Below are positions 35,895 to 44,044 of a DNA stretch of 64,000 bases, in pieces; within the stretch, counting starts at the first letter, position 1, and each line of letters starts with the position of its first letter. The position numbers and the translations under genes were made by a program. The notes beneath the pieces were generated by a model. It was not told the origin of the DNA and did no database searches. It was given only the letters and a program-made list of their open reading frames with translations. The DNA lies in assembly GCF_013620795.1 (NCBI RefSeq), contig NZ_LGLW01000008.1:124001-188000 (forward strand), read 5' to 3'. The DNA is from Pseudomonas sp. Q2-TVG4-2 (GTDB taxonomy: Bacteria; Pseudomonadota; Gammaproteobacteria; Pseudomonadales; Pseudomonadaceae).

Positions 35895-37979
35895 TCACTG
35901 TTGGCTTGCTGCTTGCGCGACCGCGAACCGCGCCAGGCTCGGTTCCTCGCCTCCACTTTGCGGATAAGTCCGGAATGGCACGCGACTGTGCGCCGGCCCG
36001 AAGGGTGTCGAAGGAAGATCGCTCATTTGCCTGATCACATGGCGCAACTCGTCTCGCCATGGTTTGGGCTTGATTCCGAACGTGTTCTCGATCCGGCTGC
36101 AGTCCAGGACCGACCAGGCTGGCCGAGCCGCGGCGCGTGGCAGGCTTCCGCTGGTAACCGGGAGCACCCTCGGCGCCTTGTCGACCAGGCCTGCCCGTTC
36201 GGCTTCGCGAAAGATCTCAACGGCGAACTCGGCCCATGAGCAAGGTGATGAACCGCTGTAATGGTAAAGACCCCATTCGAGATTGCCGTCGCGACAGTAG
36301 CGCAGCGCAAGCTCGATCAGTACGCGCGCCACGCTGCGCGAACGCGTCGGACAGCCAACCTGATCGCTGACGACCGATACCTCGTCCGTCTTACGGCCGA
36401 GCTTCAGCATCGTCTTGACGAAATTGTTGCCGTGCTCGCCGTAGATCCAGCTGGTGCGCACTATCAAATGCCGATCTAAGGTTTCGCGGATCGCGATTTC
36501 CCCCGCCCGCCGAGTTTCTCCATAGACGCTGATCGGTAAAGCCGCGTCGGTCTCCCGGTAAGGCACCGAGCTGTCACCGGCAAAAACATGTTCGCTGGAC
36601 AGATGAAACAACGGTATATCGAAGTGCCTGGCGGCTCGGGCCAGGTTTGCGGCGCCATCGCGATTCACCGCTTCGGCTTGAGCGACCTCGGCTTCAGCGT
36701 GATCCAGATTGGTATAAGCCGCCGCATTAATGATCAGGGCAGGCTGGTAACGCTCGAGCGCTTGGCTGATCTGCTCCGCAGATCTAATGTCGAGATCCTG
36801 ATGCATCAGCCCGATGGCCTCTAGCCCAAAGCTCGCAGCCTGATTGACCAAGCAATGCCCCACCTGGCCGCCGGCTCCGCATATCAGGACGCGCATGTTT
36901 GACTTGGGTGTGCGTGGGCGCTCCGATATCTCTTTTTGTGCTCCCCCTGAGGGCGCATTCGCTGCAGCAACCGGTGCGGTATCGGCGGAAAAGAGTGGTG
37001 TGTCCGCGGCCGATATAGCGCTCTGCGGCCTGAGGATCAACTCGCGCATAGTGACACCAAGCGCCTCAACCGGCGCGTCGGCCGGCTCTGGCTCTGGCGA
37101 GAAGCGGAAGCTCTCGACCAGGCCATTCATTACGATTCTTGCCTTGTTGAACTGACGGCGCTGGAGCATCTGCGCTATCAGACCCAGGCGCGACATCAGT
37201 AAGCCCAACACACGACGCTTGCGGAAATATTTGCGTGCCACGAACAGCTCGTTGCGCACCAGATGACGATGCAATGCAACCCGATTCGGATCGGTCTCCC
37301 GGTGGATATCGATGGCACCGCTGACCCGTCGCATATGCAGCACTTTACTCGCCGCTACCAGGTAGCCGGGTGCATCCTGACTGATGCGCATGGTGAACTC
37401 GGTGTCATCTCCCCACATGAACATCGAGGCAATCGGCAGCCCGTAGGTTTGCAGCGAGGCCCTGGGAACCAGAATCGAGACGAAGGTTGCCGGGCGCACC
37501 GGAATCACGCCCAGGTCCAGCAGTGCCGGCCAGTTTTCATAGGCGATCGCATTGGGACGCTCATCGACTCGGGGAACGTTGGTCAGCAGCCCCTCTTCGG
37601 TATGCGCCATCGAAATCAGGAACGAGCGTGGTTTGCCGAGCGCACGAAGTTGCTCATCGGCCTCAAGCAGCTTTAGCAGGGCATCGGGCTCAGGTATGAC
37701 GTCGTCATCCATCATCCAGACGAAGTCAGCACCCTGTTGATAGGCGATGCGAAACCCGGCGCTGAAGCCACCCGAGGCGCCGGTGTTGTGCGACAGCACG
37801 TATACCTGGAGATTTTCGAGCTCCGACTCGAGCAGCATCTCTTCTGTGCCGTCATTGCTGGCATTGTCGACGACGATGATGGCGTCGCATGGTCGGCTTT
37901 GGGCATTGATCCCGGCCAGACAGCGCTCAAGCAGATGCTTGCGTTTGTACGAGAGTACGACAGCGTATATCTGATCCAT
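35895..37979 (-). CDS. Fusion of GT2 glycosyltransferase and RmlD-like sugar reductase
   Basis: 694 residues. Residues 1 to about 290: family 2 glycosyltransferase, GT-A fold, with VVDNASNDGT and the metal site MMDDDVIPEP (D91-D93). A polar, Ala/Pro-rich linker (about 295-360) joins it to an RmlD-type domain that begins at M362 (MRVLICGAGGQVGHCL). That domain normally reduces dTDP-4-keto-rhamnose through Y-x3-K; here the motif is YGETR (Y486, R490) with arginine for lysine, and the usual STDYVFDG reads SSEHVFAG. The dehydratase and reductase activities are therefore uncertain. No other rhamnose genes lie in the window. Confidence 0.82.
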   Translation of the reverse strand: MDQIYAVVLSYKRKHLLERCLAGINAQSRPCDAIIVVDNASNDGTEEMLLESELENLQVYVLSHNTGASGGFSAGFRIAYQQGADFVWMMDDDVIPEPDALLKLLEADEQLRALGKPRSFLISMAHTEEGLLTNVPRVDERPNAIAYENWPALLDLGVIPVRPATFVSILVPRASLQTYGLPIASMFMWGDDTEFTMRISQDAPGYLVAASKVLHMRRVSGAIDIHRETDPNRVALHRHLVRNELFVARKYFRKRRVLGLLMSRLGLIAQMLQRRQFNKARIVMNGLVESFRFSPEPEPADAPVEALGVTMRELILRPQSAISAADTPLFSADTAPVAAANAPSGGAQKEISERPRTPKSNMRVLICGAGGQVGHCLVNQAASFGLEAIGLMHQDLDIRSAEQISQALERYQPALIINAAAYTNLDHAEAEVAQAEAVNRDGAANLARAARHFDIPLFHLSSEHVFAGDSSVPYRETDAALPISVYGETRRAGEIAIRETLDRHLIVRTSWIYGEHGNNFVKTMLKLGRKTDEVSVVSDQVGCPTRSRSVARVLIELALRYCRDGNLEWGLYHYSGSSPCSWAEFAVEIFREAERAGLVDKAPRVLPVTSGSLPRAAARPAWSVLDCSRIENTFGIKPKPWRDELRHVIRQMSDLPSTPFGPAHSRVPFRTYPQSGGEEPSLARFAVAQAASQQ

Positions 37980-38337
37980 GGGGTGATTGGTCTCTGATCG
38001 AGAGGCAGGTCATTTCAGCCAAGCAACTGCCGGCGGTGGTACATGCAGGTTTTGGACACCGCTGCGGCAGATTCCCGGATTTGGGCACAGCGCTCAGCTC
38101 GGACCGGCGAAGATCGTGGAGGTTCACTGCACGGTAATGAGAGGTTGCATAAACCTGGCTTTAGTTATTGACACGCTAAAACAGGAATCATTACCAGGCA
38201 GGGATCTTCGAAATGAGCCAGCCCAGGCGCTTGTGGCGTCGGGCAGCCCAGTAAGCGCCGCTAAAACCGTGACACCCGCTCCGAACTCAGCGTGCCGGTG
38301 CTGTTCACATGCTCTATACGCTCAAGCGGAGAACTAG
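37980..38337. other. 358-base gap before small exported-protein genes
   Basis: No gene supported. A consensus -35 TTGACA occurs at 38168-38173, but the hexamer 17 bases later (TTACCA) is a poor -10, so the promoter of the next genes is not settled. Confidence 0.4.
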
Positions 38338-38700
38338 ATGAAAAGCTCGTTATTGGCGCTGGCCAGCCTGGCTATAGCAATCCCAGCCCTTGCGCAGGAC
38401 GTTGATGTGTCCACTCGGCTCAACGGGATGGACATTGAAGTGACGCCGCTCGGAGTACCAGAAGCAGAGTCCAGCAAGGTTGATCTAATTGGCGTGCCGG
38501 CAGTAAAGGTGACCAACCGCAGCAACGAGATTGCTTCGTGTCAGTTCCACGCGCTACCAGAAGAAACCGTCATGACGGCAGCGCCGGCGTTTTCGGTGAA
38601 CCCCAACGAGCAAGTCGTCATGCGAGTGCCAGGCAAATACTCCGGTGGTGGGCCAATCGCCCTGCTGGTGTGCAAGCCGGAAGGCGCTCCAGGACACTGA
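38338..38700 (+). CDS. Small periplasmic protein of unknown function
   Basis: 120 residues with a Sec signal peptide (MKSSLLALASLAIAIPALAQ, cleavage after ALA) and a beta-rich mature part containing two cysteines (SCQFHA and LLVCKPEG) that could form a disulfide. Ribosome site GGAGA. It precedes another small exported protein by 44 bases. I do not recognise the family. Confidence 0.7.
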   Translation: MKSSLLALASLAIAIPALAQDVDVSTRLNGMDIEVTPLGVPEAESSKVDLIGVPAVKVTNRSNEIASCQFHALPEETVMTAAPAFSVNPNEQVVMRVPGKYSGGGPIALLVCKPEGAPGH

Positions 38701-38744
38701 CCAAGGATTCCCACCATCCACACGCTGATCGACAGGAGATCGTA

Positions 38745-39062
38745 ATGAGCAGATCCCTTCTAGCATCTTTGACGATGGCTACACTGCTAGCCGCCACCCA
38801 ATCTGCCTTTGCACAGTGGCCAGCAGGCACTCCACGAGAAGATACCGGCGCACGGCCGAGTCAGATGGGCACCCCGACGTCACAGGAAAAGCTTGAAACC
38901 CACCGTAATGAACAAGGCCAGATCGTCACCGAGGATGGTCGCGTTGTTAAAGGCATGCCGGAGAACGACACGGTGCCCAACCGCAACATGCATCGCACCG
39001 AGCAGGAAACGGTGACCGACGATCCGCCACACCACTCCGCGACTCCAGGGGAACTCGAATAG
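38745..39062 (+). CDS. Small exported protein of unknown function
   Basis: 105 residues with a signal peptide (MSRSLLASLTMATLLAATQS, cleavage near AFAQ). The mature part is polar and charged, with many Thr, Glu and His, and probably disordered. The ATG at 38745 has an AGGAG ribosome site; the frame is open further upstream but only over the preceding gene. Function unknown. Confidence 0.65.
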   Translation: MSRSLLASLTMATLLAATQSAFAQWPAGTPREDTGARPSQMGTPTSQEKLETHRNEQGQIVTEDGRVVKGMPENDTVPNRNMHRTEQETVTDDPPHHSATPGELE

Positions 39063-39297
39063 AGGCAACCTTGGCAAAGCAGGCGGCACCGCACTCGTAT
39101 GGAGATATCCTCAGGGACTTGCCTGCATGGCGCGCTTGTATGGGACGCAAGGGCCGTAATCGCCTCGATCAGGCGCATCCCTACATCAGCTCACAGAGCT
39201 CCGTAGCGTTAGGTATGCGCCTCCTCTGTTGGCGAATATGTCCGGTGGGTCTGGCCGCTTCGCTATCCAATCACCTTGAAAGCGAATCGGGAATGCA

Positions 39298-40485
39298 ATG
39301 CACATGAGCCGCTCGATGCTGGCAGGACGGCTACTGGCCGCCGCCTCGCTCACCCTTTTGGCAGGCTGCGTAGGGACCGAACGCCTTGCCTCGGCGATGG
39401 CGACGATCAATCAGGACTACAGCCGGCTGCAGGACGAAGCGTTACTGCTGAACATCGTGCGCCGTAGCGCTTCGCTGCCAGCGCATTTCACGACGGTGAC
39501 CACCATCCGTGGCCGTAGCCGTGTTTTCGCCGGCGCCAACTTGACCCTGCCATTCGGTGGCGAGGCACCATCGGACTTCAGTTTCAATCCGCATGTATCC
39601 GTCGAGCAAGGGCCGGGGTTCGATGTCTCGACGCAGGATAACCAGGAGTTCTACCGGGGCTACGTCGCACCAATCAGCACCCCGTCGTTGGCGTTCATGT
39701 TGCGCCAGGACCATGCCCCAGAATTGATTCTTTCCCTGTTCCTCGAAAGCGTGCATATCCAGAGCCCGAACGGAACGGAGCGCTTTTACAACAATCCATC
39801 AAAGGTCAGCGACTTCGAGCGATTCCAACAGGTAGTGAACCGCTTCGTGGACCAGGGCATCACCATGGAAACCGCGTTGGTCCTCAGCCGCTACGGGCCG
39901 GTACTCGAGCTTGAGCAAGCCCCCTCGATCGATCAGCTGGTCTCCGCGCGCAAGGAGAACCTTGCATTCAGTGCCCTTGGAAACAACCGCTACCAACTGA
40001 CTGAAGCGGTGGAGAGCGCTCGGTTCTGCTTCGTGCGGCCCCACGAAAAGCTGTTCAAGCGCGCCCGCTGCGAACTTGAAAGCCGGAAAGAGTTTCAGCT
40101 GGATGATCCCGACTTCTTTGGCAGTGTGGGCGGAGGCCGCGTGTACTTCGAAGCGAAGGGTGTTGGCAAGGTGGAGCTGCATACCCGCTCTCTGGCGGAA
40201 GTCTTCGACTACCTGGGTGAATGCGTGCGCGTGCAGGATGAAAAACGCAGTTTGCCGACCATCAGGACACACTCCGGGCCGCAGCCCATCATCCGTGTGA
40301 AAACCGGATTGGCCAGAAATGCGGTCGTCAGCACCGAGTTCGCCGGCGATCAGTACTGGATTCCCAAGGGCCCCGCTGGCGGGCAATCCGGCGCCGTGCT
40401 TTCGATGGTTTCACAACTGCTCGCCCAGGCACAGTCGGTCAGAGACATGCCCATCAACAACACAATCAACCTGATCGGTCAGTAA
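39298..40485 (+). CDS. Lipoprotein of unknown function
   Basis: 395 residues with a type II signal peptide; the lipobox LLAGC places the lipidated cysteine near residue 25. The residue after it is valine, so outer-membrane sorting is likely by the +2 rule. No catalytic motif recognised. ATG codons at 39298 and 39304 are both possible starts. It precedes the EF-hand protein. Confidence 0.7.
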   Translation: MHMSRSMLAGRLLAAASLTLLAGCVGTERLASAMATINQDYSRLQDEALLLNIVRRSASLPAHFTTVTTIRGRSRVFAGANLTLPFGGEAPSDFSFNPHVSVEQGPGFDVSTQDNQEFYRGYVAPISTPSLAFMLRQDHAPELILSLFLESVHIQSPNGTERFYNNPSKVSDFERFQQVVNRFVDQGITMETALVLSRYGPVLELEQAPSIDQLVSARKENLAFSALGNNRYQLTEAVESARFCFVRPHEKLFKRARCELESRKEFQLDDPDFFGSVGGGRVYFEAKGVGKVELHTRSLAEVFDYLGECVRVQDEKRSLPTIRTHSGPQPIIRVKTGLARNAVVSTEFAGDQYWIPKGPAGGQSGAVLSMVSQLLAQAQSVRDMPINNTINLIGQ

Positions 40486-40637
40486 ATTCACGGTGTTGAC
40501 GGAGTTGGATCCGTCAGTTTCATTCTGGCGCACATAACGGAATCCGATGGAACCATCGATGCTGACTAATTACAAAAGTTATGTCAGCGCCATCCTCTGG
40601 TGATGACTACTTCAGTAATTTACAGAGGAGAAGCAGC

Positions 40638-40970
40638 ATGAACACTAAGTGGCAAAAAGCAGCTGGTGGTATCGCCCTCGCAACAGCTCTCGTCGGTGGT
40701 TCGACTTTGGCTTATGCGGCCGACATGGACTACAACACGTGGGATGCCGATAAGTCTGGAGCGCTCGACTACAACGAGTGGAATGCCGGCTTCGATAACG
40801 ACACGTTGTTCTCTCGCTGGGACACGGACAAAGACGGCACGCTATCTGACGATGAATATGGCCAAGGTTTGTACAATAGCTACGATCGCGACAAGAGCGG
40901 TGACTGGAACGAAGACGAGTACAACATGTTCCGCGATGACGCCGGTGACGAAGGCTGGCTCGATGTGTAA
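40638..40970 (+). CDS. Small exported EF-hand calcium-binding protein
   Basis: 110 residues: signal peptide (to about residue 29, ending AYAAD) then three 12-residue EF-hand loops, DADKSGALDYNE, DTDKDGTLSDDE and DRDKSGDWNEDE, spaced about 30 residues. Ribosome site AGGAG. Likely binds calcium in the periplasm; partner unknown. A strong terminator follows. Confidence 0.85.
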   Translation: MNTKWQKAAGGIALATALVGGSTLAYAADMDYNTWDADKSGALDYNEWNAGFDNDTLFSRWDTDKDGTLSDDEYGQGLYNSYDRDKSGDWNEDEYNMFRDDAGDEGWLDV

Positions 40971-41003
40971 AACCGCAGCGTGAATGCTCATCCAGCGACC
41001 TTA

Positions 41004-41030
41004 TCCGCCCTCAGCTTTGCTGGGGGCGGA
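41004..41030 (+). terminator. Intrinsic-type terminator after the EF-hand gene
   Basis: 12-base stem TCCGCCCTCAGC / GCTGGGGGCGGA (one T-G pair) with loop TTT, followed by CTATTTC. Confidence 0.65.
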
Positions 41031-41109
41031 CTATTTCAGGGCCATTTCACCGGCCCCCGGTGGACATAGTTCAACAGCTGGCGCTGCAAATGAGTACGGT
41101 CCGGGTACA

Positions 41110-42456
41110 TCAATACTGAGCCGTGGGACCCGAGACAGCGCAGCGGCGTTCGCCCTTCGCCTGCTGCAGGTGCGGCGGGCGAACGCCCGGAATGGGCTTC
41201 GCCAGGCGGATTTTCAGAAACTCCGTGGCATCCGCCGCTAGCTCGCGACCACCGCCGCCGGGGAAGTTGTTGTCGTTGGTGACCAACAAGGTCCGCGAGT
41301 CCAGCGGCAGCACGCTCTCGATAGTCACGTAGGGAAATGTGAACGTCCTTTGTCCGTCGCCGTTCAGATCATCAGGGTCGGCCAGGTGCATGAGGTCGAC
41401 GACCTCGGTCTTATGCACTGCCCCACCCGTGGCGACTCCACGTGTATCGATCAGATAGATCTTCTTGAACGGCGTGCCGCTGGTGGCGGTCGCACCATTG
41501 CGCTCGATCACCAGGAAGCGAGTCTCATCGATCGCCGTCATGTCACCTATCGCATGCTCGGGCGCCTGCAGCCGGTAGAAGAACACGTTGCCGGTGTAGC
41601 GCTCCTGATCGATATCGAACTCGTTGATGCGCAAGGTGCCGGCCGGATCGCCGCTGACGGTTTTCTCCAGCAGCGCGTACAGGCGATCACCGCGCGGGTT
41701 GATCGCCATGCCTTCGAAACCGCCGGAGCCGCCCAGGTTTGCCGTTGCGCGCCCCGCCACCACATCGACGTGCTGCGGCGCGTAGACACCGGGCAGGGAA
41801 ATGGCGCTGCGAGTAACGGTGCCGGACGCATCGGTCTTGATCAAATAGGGCCCGAACTCATCGCCAAACCACATCGCGCAGTTCTTGTCGCGACGCACCG
41901 ATTCGATGTCCAAATCGGCGCCAGTTAGCAGGCGACCGAAGTCGATCGCGCTGTCGACGCGCGGCTTCGACCCGTCGTTGTAATAAAAGCGGTAGTCCGC
42001 CTGGATGGGCAGCTCGAGCTTCTGGTTGATGTCGTTGAGTGTGAGACGTGAGGGATGGGTGAAACGTGCCAGCGGAGCGCCGCTGAGGTAGTCACTTGCG
42101 CTGACCTTGCCGCTGCCACCATTAGCAGTACGGAAATCCGGCCGCACGCTGTACAGGCGCAACAGCGTATCGGCAGAGTTGCCCTGCCCACCGAATCCGT
42201 TGTCCGTCATGAACACGAAGCTGTTTTCATTCGCGCCCGGCAACACTGCGGAGAACCCCTGCACCGGCTGGCGGCCCTCATAAGGCGGCTGGAAAGTGCC
42301 GTAAGGGTTGCCGCTGGCCATCTGACCTGAGGTGGGGCCGTCTGAAAAGGTATCGGCGGGCATCATCGCCCAGCCGACCAGGGTGTTGCCGGCGGCCATC
42401 ACCGGGGTGGAAATTGCCGTGGCAAGCGCCACGACCAATGGCTTCGGGATTCGCAT
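41110..42456 (-). CDS. Esterase-like protein of the phytase-like (PF13449) family
   Basis: 448 residues with a signal peptide (MRIPKPLVVALATAISTPVM, cleavage AMA-AG) and a beta-propeller-like body containing FVFMTDNGFGGQGNSADTLL and GGSGGFEGMAINP, typical of the esterase-like activity of phytase family. Substrate unknown; a calcium-binding protein lies convergent to it. Expected in the periplasm or outside the cell. Confidence 0.75.
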   Translation of the reverse strand: MRIPKPLVVALATAISTPVMAAGNTLVGWAMMPADTFSDGPTSGQMASGNPYGTFQPPYEGRQPVQGFSAVLPGANENSFVFMTDNGFGGQGNSADTLLRLYSVRPDFRTANGGSGKVSASDYLSGAPLARFTHPSRLTLNDINQKLELPIQADYRFYYNDGSKPRVDSAIDFGRLLTGADLDIESVRRDKNCAMWFGDEFGPYLIKTDASGTVTRSAISLPGVYAPQHVDVVAGRATANLGGSGGFEGMAINPRGDRLYALLEKTVSGDPAGTLRINEFDIDQERYTGNVFFYRLQAPEHAIGDMTAIDETRFLVIERNGATATSGTPFKKIYLIDTRGVATGGAVHKTEVVDLMHLADPDDLNGDGQRTFTFPYVTIESVLPLDSRTLLVTNDNNFPGGGGRELAADATEFLKIRLAKPIPGVRPPHLQQAKGERRCAVSGPTAQY

Positions 42457-42630
42457 GAGTCAGTGTCTCCATCCGATTGGAGCCGGCACCGTGCGACATG
42501 CGCGGCACTCTGGCACCGGAGAACCACCTTATAAAATCACTGTGTCAGGAATATGGCTATAGCTGAACAACCGTCAACCAGACGTCACCGCACACTGAGA
42601 AGCGCCGAGCGGCCCGGTCATGACTGCGCA

Positions 42631-43487
42631 TCAGGCGACCTCATGCCCTCGCGCCGCCTGCGCAAGATAGAACCAAGTTGGAGTGTCGAGCTGCAGCTCG
42701 GCACCGAGCAGCGCTTCCTCGATACGCTCCCAGCGCAGGCTGCCGAGGATCGGTACCGGCTTGCCGGGTAGCTTGCCCAGGCCAAGGCGACTTGATTGGC
42801 AGTGGCGTCCAGCGCTGCGCCGACCTCTTCGAGCGCCCGCAGCAATTGCGGGCCGAAACGTCCGCCACCCATCGGCGACCAGGCCAGCACGTGCAGCCCT
42901 TCGCTTTCCATGGCGTGCAGCCGCCCATCCCACGCAGCCGCCTGGGCCTGCAGTGACAGTTCGATCTGATTGCAGCGCAGCGGCAGCTCCCGCGCCAGCG
43001 CCTGGCAGTACAGCAGTTCGGCATTGGAGACGCCGAGCCAACCAATCTTGCCGCTGCCGACCAGATCGTCCAGCGCTCTGACAGCCTCGTCGACCCGCAG
43101 CAAGGGGTCTGGGCGATGCAACAGAAAACCATCCAGACGTTCGACACCCAGCCGCTTCAACGAGCCCTCCACCGCCAGGGTGAGATAGGCCGCCTGGGTG
43201 TTGTAGTGCTTGACTTGCCAGCGGGAGCTGTCCTGCGAAGCAGGCACGATATCGGCCTTGCCGATCAGTTGAATCTGCTGACGCAGCGCGGGGCGCAGCT
43301 TCAGAGCGGCGCCGAAATGCGCCTCGCATTCGCCGGCGCCGTAGATGTCGGCGTGATCGAAGCCACTCAGGCCGCGCTCGACGCAGCGCTCGAGAAAGCC
43401 CAGCAGCGCTTGTGGCTGCGCCAGTTCGGGGTATTGCATCAGGCGCATCATGCCCAGCAAGAGGGGTTGCTCAACGACCTTGTTCAA
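42631..43487 (-). pseudogene. Aldo/keto reductase, frameshifted near its C-terminus
   Basis: The frame from 43487 reads as an aldo/keto reductase (LLLGMMRLMQ, GFDHADIYG with D and Y of the catalytic set, LIGKAD, LLHRPDPLL, WLGVSNAELL, NQIELS, AWSPMGGG) as far as VALAW. Near 42771-42785 the frame loses homology; reading one frame over restores the expected end (KLPGKPVPILGSLRWERIEEA) to a stop at 42631. A single missing base explains this. A GGGAG ribosome site precedes the TTG at 43487. Could be a real mutation or a sequence error. Confidence 0.8.
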
Positions 43488-43802
43488 GGTATCTCCCGAT
43501 TCGTCAGAGATTGAGGCCAGCAGCAAGGACAACCATGCCGAGTACTGGAAGTGGTGTACTGACCGAGCCCAGCGCGCAAGGTTCGGCGCCGTGCGGCAGC
43601 GTCAGTCGGCTCCCGATGAGAACGTTTGGCATATCGCCCCAAAAAAGGGAACGTTTTGCGAATACCGCACCCTTGTGGTTCGTGAACATAGGTGGCTGAA
43701 GCCCACCCTACGTATCCAATCGATCTGTAGGGCGGGCTTCAGCCCACCACCAGCCCACCAAATACGGGCATCGGCCCGTCGCACTCACGCCTCACACATC
43801 GC
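43488..43802. other. Non-coding region upstream of the nirB promoter
   Basis: No supported gene between the aldo/keto reductase and the nirB promoter. It holds an inverted pair of REP-like sequences (43691-43748). Confidence 0.5.
43691..43748. repeat. Inverted REP pair (REPIN-like)
   Basis: GGTGGCTGAAGCCCACCCTA (43691-43710) faces GTAGGGCGGGCTTCAGCCCA (43727-43746) across about 16 bases; the two are near-perfect complements. Each arm has its own small palindrome (GGCTGAAGCC). Confidence 0.75.
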
Positions 43803-43818
43803 TGGCACGCAACCTGCT
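43803..43818 (+). promoter_or_regulatory. Sigma54-type promoter of nirB
   Basis: TGGCACGCAACCTGCT matches the RpoN consensus TGGCACG-N4-TTGC(A/T) except for one base, with the -24 GG and -12 GC correctly spaced. Transcription would start near 43829, just before the first leader hairpin. Fits NtrC control by nitrogen limitation. Confidence 0.8.
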
Positions 43819-43828
43819 AAGCCCTGAG

Positions 43829-44044
43829 TAACCTGCCGAGCGATTCGGCAGAGGCTCCCGAGGTCAGCGAAGACCATCAGCCGCAAACGGCACGGGGCGG
43901 GTGCGACGGGCAACGAGGCTCGGACAGTCACCCCCGAAAACTTACGAATACCAGGCAAAGGCGCCTGGAGCTGCACGACAGCTCCAGGCGCCTTTTTGTT
44001 TTTGTACGACGACGCCGTGATCGGCATCGACGGAGGACCAGGCC
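43829..44044 (+). promoter_or_regulatory. nirB leader with two ANTAR-type hairpins and a terminator
   Basis: About 215-base leader. Hairpin 1: CTGCCGA-GCGAT-TCGGCAG (43833-43851). Hairpin 2: GGTC-AGCGAA-GACC (43862-43875), a hexaloop with A1 and G4. Both loops share AGCGA, as in leaders bound by ANTAR antiterminators (NasR, NasT). A strong terminator follows at 43957. Suggests nitrate/nitrite-dependent antitermination. Confidence 0.65.
43957..44001 (+). terminator. Leader terminator (attenuator) before nirB
   Basis: Near-perfect 17-base stem from AAAGGCGCCTGGAGCTG to CAGCTCCAGGCGCCTTT with a 5-base loop, then a T-rich tail (TTGTTTTTG). It sits about 50 bases before the nirB start in the sense direction, where it would stop transcription unless antiterminated. 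Confidence 0.9.

Noticed and set aside
38168-38196. TTGACA with TTACCA as promoter of the small exported proteins
   Set aside because: The -35 is perfect but the -10 is too poor to call a promoter.
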